A DNA stretch of 64,000 nt from positions 186,001 to 250,000 of the forward strand of contig JAWZYV010012397.1 in assembly GCA_038373885.1 (NCBI GenBank), in the 5' to 3' direction. Numbering within the stretch: position 1 is the first letter of the stretch; each line of letters starts with the position of its first letter. Shown in pieces: positions 25,336 through 37,275 of the stretch. The DNA is from Cheiracanthium punctorium (lineage: Eukaryota; Arthropoda; Arachnida; Araneae; Cheiracanthiidae). Both the position numbers and the translations under genes were made by a program. The notes below the pieces were generated by a model that saw only the letters and a list, made by a program, of their open reading frames with translations, was not told the origin of the DNA and made no database searches.

Positions 25336-28300
25336 AGAAGGAATCGGAGTATGTACAAAGGTATGTATCAAAATAAAAGTATGCACAATACTTTAAATGA
25401 TAAAACACTCGGAAACTTCGCATTTTAAAGCCATGTTAATGCCGATTTTTACATTAATCGGCTATTTTCAAGCTAGTGACCGTCTTGATAAAGGAACCTC
25501 AGAAAATGTAAAATAGAATTGCAAAAATTTAAGCTTGTTTATATATTTACTATTTTTGGGGGAGGAGGGGGCATAATTTTTTTCAGGAACTGCTTTCAAC
25601 TCATCAAATAGTAATCGTTTTGTTGCATGAACTTATCTCTGTAAGAAAAAGCCCATTGATGTAAGCCATTGATGTCTGAAGAACATAACGGGAGGGAGGG
25701 GGGGTGTGGATATTTAGCTGAATCCGTTCGTCCAGTTTATCACTTTTTAAAAGAGATTTTTTGAAAAAAAAAGCCTTTATATTTTGATTACAGTACAGGG
25801 GTACCTTATCGTATTTAAAATAAAAGACTTCAATTTTCAAGGATATTATGTAACATGAAAGGTTCTTTTATAACTCATACTGTATCATCGTAGGGTAGGA
25901 TGAAGCAAAATGGATAGAAATAACATAATGTAGTGTCCCAGTCATACTTTTGTCAGTTGGATAGCTTAAAATAATCATTTTAAAAGTGATGAAGGGCAGA
26001 ATATGATTTCCGGTCTTATAGCCCTTTAAACATTTGCATGTGAGTTCAAAAACCCTCTTCATGTAAACCCTTTGGTGATACACTTGCTTCACTAGTATCA
26101 CTAAACACACAGCTTCACTAGTTTTAAAGTACTATTTAAAGCATTATGTAATAATTTTATATATAAATCATAAAAAGTATGCGTAACAGCTAAAAATTTG
26201 TGATTTTAATCAGACACACCAAAAATAACCCATTTTAAACGTTTTTATTATATCGGGGAATTTTAGAGTCTCTTGGAGCAGGTTTTGTGCCTTAATTTGG
26301 GGTTTCTTTTAAATGCCAAATTTAATTTTCTCGCCAACATATTGCTCTCTCTTCCACTATGAGATTTAATATAAATATCTCTCAGCCACTACCAAAGATG
26401 AAATTGCATCGTATTAAAAATATAAATAAAATATAAGCTTCCTTTGGGTAATGTTTTTAATAACAAGTGTAGACGTTAATGCCATACACTAAAATAGCAG
26501 TTCAGATCTGGTTATTATTACAAAAAGCAAAAAGTTGAAGCTCAGTGTTATAAGGGTTTTTTCAATGCCTTATTCTCTCATATATATTCCAGCAAATCCA
26601 AGCAACTTCTATATAGTTGGGTCTGGATTTGCAAAAATAATAATTACATTAATAAAAGAGCTTTTTTCATTTTCTCTTTATCTTTTAACATTGTAAATTC
26701 GCATTTAAAAAGAAAGAAATTTGATGCTTAGATTTTAAGAAGCTCATTATGGAAGATAAAGAGGCAGACAACAAGTATTCGTTAGAGAAAACAATGTAAA
26801 AGCTATATTTTATATGTATGTTTCTTACTTAATAGGATTTGCTTTATAATTTTGGTGTATAGCATTTACTGCAACACTAGTGATGGTTACTTGTACAGCT
26901 ATGAAAGCAAAGGTCTGCTTAGTTTTTATTCGGCCGTCATTTGTCATACAGCAAAGATACATATACCAATCGTTTCTGAGTAATATGTACTCTAATTTGT
27001 TATACATGAAATTTGCAAAAAGGGATATATTTATATTTAAATACGAACCAATTTTATTTTTTTAGGTATCAATACCTAGATTTCACTTCATACGTCAAAC
27101 ATTTTGTTCACATTTTAACCCCCTATAACAATCTTCAGTACATTTGAACTAAAAATTAATGAGCTTCCGAAAATTCCACCCCCCTCCAAATGTTAAAATA
27201 TTTTTTATACTTTGATTCATATCTTAATTAATAGTGATATTGAGAAAGTGGTATCAGTACTATTAGAAATAAACGATCCAAACATATTTGGCTATTATCA
27301 TAGATTTTTAATAAAACATTAAAAACTATAAATTATTATATTAATAATCGAAAAAAAGTATGAATAGCGACTTACCCAAATTTCCACGGAAATATATGCG
27401 ACGTCAAATGTTTAAAAACAATTTATGGATAGAAGTAGGAGGGGGCGGGGGGGGGTCTGATTTTTCTGGTTAGGTGAGTGTTGGTTAACCAAGAGTTTAC
27501 TGTATTCATTTATGTTCTTTTTTATCAATGCAACTAAAAATATATAGCATATGTTTGTTTAAAAATTATTTTCATGACACTGAATTTTATCAGGAAAACT
27601 CCGGTCAATTTCAATACGTTAGCTTATTTTTACCGTTTGTCCGGCCCCTTCACAAATATATCCCGATTTCCTTTGAAGATTTTGGGGGGCCTTTTGAGGA
27701 CTGTGCCATACATTTATTTCCCTGTTTTACATTAATCATTATTCAGCTTCGGCTATTGCTAAGTAACTTTCATGCTTTTATTTATCCGGTGAGCAGAGAA
27801 CTGACTCTAACCTGTAGTGATGTTTTTAGCAACATTCAACCTCTGTAAGAAAGCCTTCAAAATATTAAACTGCTATTTAAAAATAAATGAGGAAGTGTTC
27901 ATAAATGTATGTGAAAGTTTTACGAAAATTTAAGCCCATGTAGAGAAATAACACTCTCTTATTAATGAAGGATCAATAACACCATGAAGTATTAGGATAA
28001 ATAGTCTCGATAGATTAATAAGGCTCTAAAATATTCAATGGGGTGTTACTACAGTAAAACAACGTTAACAGCATTATTTCATTTTGTAATATTTCGCTAT
28101 CAATTGTAAAATAATATTATAATGTGGCAAGACTAACGGTATATCGAATAGAACACCGTCCGATAAAATAAATATAAATAGAAAAGTTATTTCACAGTTA
28201 AAAATATCACTAGGCAACGAAAAAAGTTTTTGTTTGTATCCTGGTTCTAAATAGCCAATACTTACTAAGTTGAGATTGCAAAAACGAATATATAAATGAA

Positions 28301-28499
28301 ATTCTTTTATTATCTCTTGTTTTTTCAAGATACACAAAAGCCCATTGGAGAAAGATACCAAACAGCCTACCCATAGACTCAATGGTAAATGGAAGAAAAA
28401 ATAATTATGTTTAATAAATATAATGCAAAAGATCATACTTTAAAAATGTTCATTTTTCAGAAAGCAGGGTAAATTTTAGTTTATTTCTGTGAAAGTTTC
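25336..28499. other. Intergenic DNA, no recognised genes
   Basis: Several short G-rich runs occur (25557-25570, 25690-25706, 27439-27457), but there are no coding motifs or repeat ends. Open frames of 80-120 codons here, mostly hydrophobic or tract-rich, look like chance. Confidence 0.4.
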
Positions 28500-29370
28500 C
28501 TTTTGGCCTGCCCCTTGTACGTCAAGGTTGGAGCATCTCTTGTAATAGTAAAGTAGTGGTCATCCAGCATTGACTCATCCAATGACCCTGATAGCTGAGT
28601 TCCTTTGTAGAGATATCTTGATGAAACCTTTTACCATGCTCATCGCATACAGTTCTACAGTTTTTAGGGGAAAAAATCAACATGAAAATGGAGGAAAATA
28701 AAGTGTGTGAATTGGAGGAAAATAAAGACGGTGTTCTATAAAGTGTACAGTAAATAGAGGCATTTTTAATACAAGGTTGAAGAGCTTTTGTAGGACTTTT
28801 TCACCAAGTGCTGGTAGTTTTCGTCTTTTCTGTTGCCTAAAAATCCTCGCACCACACTTTTAAGGGCTTACTCTGGCTTTTCTTTCCCCTCCAAAATTTT
28901 ACCTAAAGCAAGGTTCTTTATAATTGTGCATACTTGAAGGCTCACAGAGACTCCTTCCTTAACCTTCGCTTCACTCAACCTTGGTAATTTCGCTCTAAGG
29001 TATTGAGAAAAGACTTCATCCTTCTTCAAGGAATCTACAAAGTTCTTCCATACTTCCAGCTTAATAATCAGGGGTGGAAGCAGAATCAGGATGTTATTTG
29101 GATCTACTAGAAGCTCATTTTAAACATTTCTCTCCCCGGATTTCAAATTTCTTGAAGGCCATTTATATTTTATATAGGCAGAGTCCCATATGCATAAAAA
29201 ACGGCAGTACTTAGTATAGCCTAATTTCATTCCCAGGAGTACAGAGATAACTTTTAAGTGTCAACGTATCTGTCATTTGTGATTATCATATTTGATTGCC
29301 TCTAGAAGTAATATCGCATTCCTGTAAGTTTCCTTCATGGGAACGGAATGTCCAACAAAGTTTGAAAAGA
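28500..29370 (-). pseudogene. Dead copy of an uncharacterised repetitive arthropod protein (transposon-associated)
   Basis: Minus-strand fragments in order: GHSVPMKETYRNAILLLEAI (about 29290-29350), HLKVISVLLGMKLGYTKY then FLCIWDS (about 29180-29255), DPNNILILLPPLIIKLEVWK, KDEVFSQYLRAKLPRLSEAK, a stretch ending GKEKPE before an in-frame TAA, VVRGFLGNRKDENYQHLV, and DEHGKRFHQDIST (28613-28650). I recognise this series (PMKETY..., LLG-GYTK..FLC-WDS, LLPPLHIKLG, FLGN.K..NY, E.GERFHQDI) from a protein family present in many copies in arthropod genomes and annotated as uncharacterised. Its multiplicity implies a mobile origin, but I know of no proven function. Here at least two stops and several frame changes destroy it, with sequence lost between GFLGN and FHQD. 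No terminal repeats were identified. Confidence 0.72.
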
Positions 29371-32300
29371 GTCTACAAACAACCACTACTTAAATCATGA
29401 GTTATATAGTAATAAGTAGACCCGTAGACCCTTGCCGACCCGTTAATAATAAGTAGACAACAATTTGTCTTGAATTTCAAATGGTAACTTTCATTAAAAG
29501 CGTCCCCCGCCCCTTTTGCAAGTCCCATTCTGAGGCTAAAATAATTTTTAGTCAACGACAAACAAGTCAAATAGCGTCTAGTGAAGAAGAGCATCAATCT
29601 TCGTAGGTCAAGGTTTCGATTCTAGCGATCACGAAATAAGAAATATTAAAATTGAAAATACTATTCGATATCCGTAGTTGTATAATGTATAACTAGTTAA
29701 AAATTGTTAATTAAAAAAGCCACTTAAGCAATATTTAAATTTTCACCTTATTATTTAACAGTTTTAGAAAAACGGAGAGTTATCTTCCAAACATTTCGAA
29801 AACGGAAGAATGATAAACAGAATGGTACATTTTCTGGCAGCTTTGCTGTGCCAGCCGTTTTTCTGTTAATTTACAGATATATTTTAAACAGCATAAATAA
29901 ATCGTAAGTAACGTACTCTTTTACTTCAATTAAATTGAAACTCTAATTTAAAATTCATATTTTTGGTTCGTGATGTAATTAACTACTAATTCAACTTATC
30001 AAAATCGTTATTTTAAACAGCAAATTTCTCAATAAATAATTTTTTCTCCAAAGTAATCAGCAAAAGGAAATTTATTTATCATGCAATGCTGCAAAATTCA
30101 TTGTCTTATTAAAATTCAAATTTTAAATTGCCAAACTGAAATTAGACGGAAAGATAAATAATATTATTTTTATATTCTCAGTAGAAAGAACTTTAGTAAA
30201 AAGATTATTTTTCTTGTAAATAATTTGTGTTTTTACTCCCGGCAACGGAAATATTTTCAAGCGGAAAATACCTTTACATATAGTTCTGAATTTGATGATA
30301 GCCTCTTAAAATAGCGCAATAATGAATTCGTTGTATCTCCGGAAATTATTGTAAAATAATTATGAAAATGTATATTTAGGTTAATTTGAAGGTTTTTTTC
30401 TATAATAAAATCGAAATAAGAAGTTGCCATTAAAATCTTAAGGAAATGCAAAATTAAATACGAAGAAGACCCCTTAAGCATATTATAAAACTAGCATATT
30501 AATATTTACGTTTTTGTAAACGATTTGTATACATAAGTTTGATGTACGACGAACGACGGCCATATTAAGAGTAAGCGGGCTGTTTTTTCCCTTAGCTGTA
30601 GCTATTCTGAATAACATTTTCCTAGGATTGTTTTTGAAATATAAAATAAAATATAGCACTTTAATCGCTTTTTGTTCTCTTGAAATAGATGTGTCTTCCA
30701 ATCAAAAATTATTTTTCAAGTTTTCTTCGATGTATCAGATGCAGCAATTTAAAAGTTTTGTTTACATAACTTACATCAGAGTTGCAATTTAAAGTAATCT
30801 AATAAAAGCTTTAACACAGAAGAATTTCAATTATCTATAAGGCTCTCGGTTGGCTGGCGAATACATACTTGGATTTAAAAAAATCCAGCTATTCTCTTCA
30901 TTAACTAAAGACGGTAAGTTTGATAAGTTTTACAAAAGGCGGCATCAACAAAATTATCGGTACTTACTAAAATTTATTGTGTTTCTCCTTCAAGAAATGA
31001 GATTTGCTGAAAGTTATGCAACTCAAAAAACTAATAAAAATTTCAGCAAAGTGAATTTTTTATAGGCACCTACTGGTAAAAAAAAATTGCATACGTTTTG
31101 CAAAATTTTTAAGCAATTTGGACATACAAATAAATTCTTAAAAATTCTATTGATTAGATCTCAATATGTTAATATTTCTTCCATATTTGTAAACACTTCG
31201 ATGTCTAAAATATTTTAATGCTGCAGGAAAATAAATAACAATACTTTCAAAAAGACTACGACAAGATGAACTCTCTTTTGAAAGTAGGTTGTACTTACAA
31301 TTTTATCAAGTGTAGATAGATATCTTAACGATAAATTATCCTCATTATTTTTAGGTTATTCAGTACATCGTCCAATCATTATTTCTTTGGTCTTCGTCTG
31401 TTGCACATTCGCTTCCAGTAGAAAATATTTTACTGTTTGACCACTAGTTTGTCTCTCAGAGTGGCCGAGCCGAGATAACATTTGTCCCTGAATAAATTTT
31501 ACTATGACCTTATATATGTGATCGCTTCTATTTCCCTATATCTTCTTAGTCTCCAAACATTATTATCTACTTGAATTTTTCCATCCTATCTGAGCGATAG
31601 GCTAAGGTCCACCCCAATCTTCAAAGTCGAAGAAGACATGTAAAATTTATCTGTTCTTATTTGAATTATATTAAGTGATAGCATTTTGAGCCTATTTCAA
31701 TATATGAAACGAAGAAAAGAAAACGCCTTATATAACTAAAACATGCACATTAGAATTTTGCAATGTGTTTTTAGTTTACGCAAATGAAAGCCATAGCTAT
31801 TTAAGTGTTTTTATCTCCAATTTATATAATGTGAGGCTTCAGATATCGTATAAATTATGATTTCAAAACAGCGCTGTCATCTAATGCATTATGCTGATAG
31901 TGGACTCCAGCCTAATACATTAGAAGTGAGTTAAGTTATTCCGTCTTCACAATCTGTGGTACATGCATAATATCGCATCTTGATTTTAAAGCGTTCTCTG
32001 ATTTAATTTTCAAGAGAAACTCGTTTTTATAGTGATTAACACTAACAGTTGACTCACTAATAAAAAATTGGAGTTGGGTACAAATCTATGAAAAAAACTC
32101 GCGTATTAGAAATTCCAAAATAATTTTAAAAGAACGGTCAATTTAACTGCGTTGTTTGCGCAGTTAAAATAATCTGAAAATTCTTCCTGTTTCAAGTCTT
32201 GTGTCTCAGTTTTTTTCCATGGATGTGTAATTTTTCATTAAAAAAGGAAAGCTTTTAGTTTTCAGAAATTCTCTATGAAAATGATAAAAAAAGGAAGATG

Positions 32301-32930
32301 ATATAACTTGAGAAATTTAGTGTTAAAATGGCATTTTTCTGGAGAGAAAATGCAATTTTGATTTTTTTTTTCTAAATTTCTTCCGATGAAATCTATTTTC
32401 GTTAGACTTTTTCAGTAGGAAATATATACAGACTCAAAATAGTTATTTTAATCCTCGTCTTTTGATAAATGTTCCAGTTTTTTAACTAAAACCTGTTTTT
32501 TTTTTCAAAAGTGTCACGTCACCTATAATTTTTAAGAAATCCTTTTGAGTCGTTGTCGAAAGAAAGTAATCGGTGATCGGAGGCATAAAACTCAACTCGC
32601 AAAGCCATACTTAAAACCGAGTGGGAAGGGATTTTCCCTGATCCAGTTATTAGTTCACGCTGGCATTAAATGGAGTTTAGAGGTATTCAGCCTCTGTACA
32701 CCCACATGTTTGAACATCAACATTCCAGTAATGGAAACGAAGAGCCAATCGAGTAAAATTTGCAGTGTTATTTTAGGATTGAGAAGTTTCACACTCGGAT
32801 TATGTAATGTGTATTTAACTGGCCAAATAAATGAAAGGGTGAACATTTTTTTTAAGGAAGTGAGCCATATAACTTTACTCTAGCGTTAATAGAATTAGCA
32901 ACAGTAAAAATAGATAGCTTACATATAAGA
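29371..32930. other. Intergenic DNA, no recognised genes
   Basis: AT-rich. The 32545-32883 stretch is a 112-codon open frame of average base composition, but no domain or homology was recognised and it is not called. Confidence 0.4.
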
Positions 32931-33559
32931 CTGCCAGACAATGTTAGGCAAAACTAACATTCAACTACTAACATTCAAAACTAGCATTCACAACAACTAG
33001 AACTGCTTTAGTTAGTTGGCAGGTAAATGACAACTAAACTAACAGTTAGTTGTAAGGTTCAACTAAATTAGTTTTAGTTGAACGGAAAACTAAAGCTAGT
33101 TGAACCTCCAACTAGTTTTCGTTGTAAGGTTCAACTAACTCGGCTCAACTGAATTAGTTTTAGTTGAACAGAAAACTTAAACTAATTTAGTCGAGACGAG
33201 TTACTTGGGACTGCAACGAGAAACTATTAGTTTTAGTTGTAGCTTTCGAATAACAACTAACAACTAGCTGTAAACTAACTATGCTTAGAGACAGAGTTGG
33301 ACATCATTATGTAAAATACTAGAACTCAAATCCCGTTGTGTAGGTACGTACTACGGGCTCTAGAAAAAGCATCCGACAGAAATATGTCTACACTCTGTAT
33401 ATTCAATCTTTGTCCACTTAAAATAAATAATTTAATATTCAATTTTTATTATATACCGAAATCGGAATTGCATTTTATTCTCAGAACGTCTCATTTCTCT
33501 CGGTACATATATCACTGTTTCTTGCAGAGGAAATCAATTTATTTTTCAAAAAATATTAG

Positions 33560-34174
33560 TCTTTCACAGACCAATATTCCCAATTGGGAACATCAAATTA
33601 AAAATTTATTCAAAAATGAAATTTCATCAATATTGACTTGAAAAAATTCGCAGATAAAACTAAAATGTCGCTTGATCTTTGAAATATAAGTTGCATTTCG
33701 ATCATTAGTGGGAAACTGGAGGAAAAATCAATCATGAAAATAGCAATATTCACAGATTTTTATAGAACTACCTTGATACACCCCCACACACTTCAAATTT
33801 AATTAATATATTTGCTTAAATTAAAAATAAATCTCTTATTAATTCTTAATATTTCACTTATTATTTAAACTACTCATCAGCATATTCCATTTTTTAAATC
33901 AATGTAAAAGTATAGTCAGAAATGACCCATTCTTCCTATTGGGAACACAGCGAAAATTGTATACAATATCCTCCCCCATTTAAATGACTAATATCCTTTA
34001 ACTAAAGTATCAGAAGACAAAATATGCATATATATACTGAAAAACTTGATAATTAGAACAACTAGAAAAAATTACTAGATAACCTAGAAAAACTATTTAA
34101 CCCCTTGAATGTGAAATATAATTTAGAACTACTTATAATTACCCTAACTGAGTTCGGACGTCACGGCCAAGGGG
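33560..34174. mobile_element. TTAA-type (piggyBac-like) non-autonomous element, copy 1, nested in the hAT element
   Basis: About 400 bp (33580-34000) aligns directly with 47060-47470: shared phrases include AAATTAAAAATTTATTCAAAAAT, CATTAGTG-GAAAC, TTAATATTTCACT-ATT-TTTAAACTAC, and GGGAACACAGCGAAAATTG with GTATACAATAT. The right end is GGGG-TTAA (34175-34178). The left is a decayed TTAG (33556-33559). A smaller palindromic unit, TTAACCCCTTG...CAAGGGGTTAA, fills its last 80 bp (34099-34178). There is no coding capacity. Confidence 0.55.
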
Positions 34175-34354
34175 TTAAACGAATTGGAATCGCAATTTTC
34201 CCTTCAAAGCCTGATAGCCGTGACTTCAGTATGATGTGATTGTCACTTGAGACACCTAATTTTGTCGCGCAAATCATTCACTTTCTTTACTCTCGGAAAT
34301 AAAGTAGAGCTGCAAATAGCGAAAACTCTCTTGAAAACTGGGGAAAGGGTGGAG

Positions 34355-34432
34355 ATTTTCAGATTTTTAAAGATTTTTAAAAGATTTTTAAAGAAAGATT
34401 TTAAAAAGATTTTTAAAGATTTTTAAAGAACG
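34355..34432. repeat. Short tandem repeat of an AGATTTTTAAA unit
   Basis: GATTTTTAAA recurs about seven times with small length changes, a simple minisatellite inside the hAT-like element. Confidence 0.8.
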
Positions 34433-35558
34433 CAGATTATTTTTTCTATTTTCATATATAATTATGAAATTTTCAAACTGATCGTACAAACGGTGAACAT
34501 TATATTACGTTTTTGTGCTTAATTTTTTAATCTTTAGGAGTGTGGTAAAAGTTTTATCTTGGATTGTTTCAACCGGAATCGTAACAGAGTCAGGGATCAG
34601 TCTTAGTTATAGAAATCTAGAGTAACTATACAGTAGGATTAGTTGATATTCTGAGCTTTGATAAAATTGAGGTTTTCAATGGACTGTTATTTAGAGAAAT
34701 ACAAGCAATAAAATTTTAAGTTTCGTGCTGTTAATTTAAGTTGGATGCTCCTATAAATTATCTTATGCTATGGGCAATTTTTAATAGATTCCTAGATGCG
34801 GTATATAGAGATAAAATATATAAATTTTGTAGTAATCAATATTTAGGTCACTTAGAGTACGGACGGAGCGAGAGACAAATGGAAATCATAAACAGTTTTT
34901 AGCTTTGTTGGAAGGTGTTAAAAAATCATACTTTGTTTTTCAACTTAAGTACATCTAAATCCTTGTCAAATAAAGTGGAATAGTGCAGTAAAGTGTTAAC
35001 TAGACTACAGCAAAGAAATGAAAGCCACTGGTAAAGGAACGCGCACACACAACTTCGTGCTCTCACAAGCAAAAAGCAGATAAATGTTCTTCATTTGTCG
35101 ACCTAATTAGTTATTAGTGGTTATACGACAATTACAACTAAAGTAATAGTTTTAAGTAGTAACGTTCAACTGACTCTGCTCCACTAAATCAGTTTTAGTT
35201 ATAGAAAACTAGAACTAACTAATTTAGTTGAGAAAACTAAAACAGATTTAGTTGAGGCGAGTTAGTTGGACCTTCAATCAAAAACTACTTTAATTGAAAG
35301 TTCAGTTGCGCTCAGTTAAAACTTAATTAGTTTTTAGTTGAATATTTAGTTTAATTAATATTTTAGTTAATGATGCCCAACTCTGCTGCCAGAAAGCTTT
35401 TCTAAGGCCTACGGCAGTTTCACGATGAAAATACCGGTTCTTATTTAATCAATGACATCAAGTAGCATCAGGAACGGTATGTATTGGGTCGAGAGGGTAA
35501 TCATTTGTGAACATCAATTGTTGTTGGGCCTTTTTTTGTGTTCAAATACATTGTTACC

Positions 35559-35746
35559 ATGGGCGCCCATAGGAATTTTTCTAGGGGGGGGGCAAACTTA
35601 AAAAAAAATTTCCAGGGGGGGGGCAAATTTCAAACTTTTAACAAATTTAGTACTGTTTTTGCGATTTGTTTACATCATGAGACAGTAACCTAAATGTCTA
35701 GGGGGGGGCAAGTGCCCTACCTTGCCCCCCCCTATGGGCGCCCATG
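35559..35746. mobile_element. MITE with palindromic ATGGGCGCCCAT ends and 9-11-bp target duplication
   Basis: ATGGGCGCCCATAGG at the left and CCTATGGGCGCCCAT at the right are inverted repeats whose outer 12 bp are themselves palindromic. ATTGTTACC (extendable to ATTGTTACCAT) flanks both sides, at 35550-35558 and 35747-35755. The interior consists of G-runs, GGGGGGGCAAA phrases and a stretch of AT-rich sequence. It has no coding capacity. A target duplication of 9 bp or more would suit a MULE-like or similar superfamily, but the family is not assigned. Confidence 0.75.
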
Positions 35747-35996
35747 ATTGTTACCATTTAGTAAAACGAAAAGTTACCATCAAGGTCCTTCGAAAACGGA
35801 TAACAGACAAATAGGATGGCCATTTTATTTTAACTTCGTTTCCTGTTCTTTTTCCATTAATTTTTCAGATATAGCTTCAACAGAACATGTTCTATATACT
35901 GTGTTGTCATTACATAAGATCAGCGCAAACATAAGAAATATTCTCTTTGGTGCAGACATTCGCATGTACATTTGGTCATGCTTCTAACGTTTAATA

Positions 35997-36761
35997 CCGG
36001 GTGTCCTAAAATGGCCGATGATTTAAAAATCAATTAAAGAAAAATGGCAGGCAATAGAAATGTGCGATTTGCTGCATTCTGCTTAGTGAACCAGGAAATT
36101 TATTCTCACCAATTTTCAAAATTGGTTACAAAGCTCGTCGATACATCCTAGTGTATGCTTCGGAAAAATTCGCTGCAACAGCATATTTTTATCGTTTTGG
36201 AGTTTCAGTAGCAAGATCACAATTTTCTTGAAATGAGGCGCAGTTTTTAAGGGAAATTTAATGTTAGAAACGGTCCGACAAACAGTACATTACCCTTGAC
36301 TACGAAAAGCATACGCAAAGTGGAATGGATTCCCCTCCCCCCAATAGTCGCTAGATTTTACACAATGAGGTTTTCTTCTTTTCTGAGGGGGGAGGGGGAG
36401 GGGAGTTACTTGTATCACCGAGTGTATCGTCAGAATCCACAAGCTGTAAATGAACTGGTACAATACGTCTCTGCTGCTTGTCAGAACATTCCAATTGAAA
36501 TTTTTGCACGGGCGTTTGCAAATTTATCCTCAGACTGCGTCACGTTGTTGTCTCAAATCGTGGTTATTTCTAAAACATTGTTTTATAGATTTTTTAGTCA
36601 GCAGCGCCATCTGTTGATGAACTTTGTAAATAATTTTGAAAATTGGCAGTATTAAATTCCCTGGTTTGACAAAGTAGAATGCAGCAAACCGTACATTTCT
36701 ATCGCTTTCCGTTTTTCTTTATTTGGTTTTTCGAATCGTTGGTCAATTTTGGGACACCCAG
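35997..36761 (+). mobile_element. Mariner-like deletion derivative, 765 bp, TA-flanked, long inverted repeats
   Basis: TA dinucleotides (35995-35996 and 36762-36763) flank ends CCGGGTGTCCTAAAAT and, read inward from the right, CTGGGTGTCCCAAAAT. Homology continues for about 130 bp, including ATAGAAATGT-CG-TTTGCTGCATTCT and CCAATTTTCAAAATT, making long imperfect inverted repeats. Between them remains only the C-terminal part of a mariner-type transposase. Cut-and-paste at TA by a related enzyme is the known mode for this superfamily. This copy cannot make one. Confidence 0.82.
36296..36655 (+). pseudogene. C-terminal remnant of mariner-like transposase
   Basis: An open frame contains YLYHRVYRQNPQAVNELVQY followed by CQNIPIEIFARAF. 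This corresponds to the segment after the third catalytic Asp in mariner transposases (usually LKDRVY-NNP...L...I..IP). Just upstream, the WPPRSPDL-P-DFFLWG region is scrambled by a purine-rich expansion (about 36387-36405), so the third Asp is unreadable. The catalytic N-terminal two thirds are absent. The reading frame after NLSSDC runs into the right inverted repeat and is not original protein. Confidence 0.68.
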
Positions 36762-37275
36762 TAGGATGGTATAACGACGAAACGTATTTTTTGTTCACAT
36801 GCCTTTAGGCCATCCCTACAGGAAAAAGAGTTTTGAAGAATTAAATGCAATATGCTCGGTCGTTGTAGCTTGATTGGTAGGGAGTCAGCACCAGCATTTA
36901 AATTTAGGCCAATCAAAAACCACCGTCTGTACATGACAGCGGTTGACAATTTGTAGATTTATGTCATCGTGTTTCATAAGGCGGTAGCTCGGAGAAAACT
37001 GTCTTACTTATCTTCTCTGTGCAGGGGCGCTACTACAGTTTAGGACATCCCGACAGTGTCACAGGTGCTCAATTGCTCCTGCTAGTTGTGTTCTATGGAT
37101 TCCTTGAATTTGACGATATTAACGTCATAAATGTCTATAAGTAAGCTTCCTGTCTTCGACTACAGGATAATAATAGTATACAAAGTTTATAGGTTAGTTC
37201 AAACATACGTTTACGGAATTACTTCTAGTCTCTAACTTCTAGTCGTAAACTACTGGACTTTCTGCGTAGCTTCCA

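Larger units (their letters stand above)
32939..35385. mobile_element. Non-autonomous hAT-like element, 2447 bp, with perfect 8-bp target duplication
   Basis: CTGCCAGA occurs immediately left (32931-32938) and right (35386-35393). The ends are imperfect inverted repeats: CAATGTTAGGCAAAACTAAC on the left, and CAGAGTTGGGCATCATTAAC read inward from the right, 14 of 20 matching. Both subterminal regions (about 32980-33290 and 35100-35385) are rich in alternating AGTTGAAC/GTTCAACT phrases able to fold back, as subterminal transposase-binding repeats often are. The interior shows no transposase, so it would need one in trans. A TTAA-type element sits inside. A second CAGAGTTGGACATCATT-like end at 33292 suggests an older nested or rearranged copy. 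Confidence 0.62.

Noticed and set aside
28074..28436. 120-codon minus-strand open frame
   Set aside because: Low-complexity hydrophobic composition from AT-rich DNA; no domain recognised.
32545..32883. 112-codon plus-strand open frame
   Set aside because: Fairly balanced composition but no domain, splice context or recognised homology, so I do not call it a gene.
36843..36960. TAGCTTGATTGGTAG as the A box of a tRNA or SINE
   Set aside because: No acceptable B box or cloverleaf follows.
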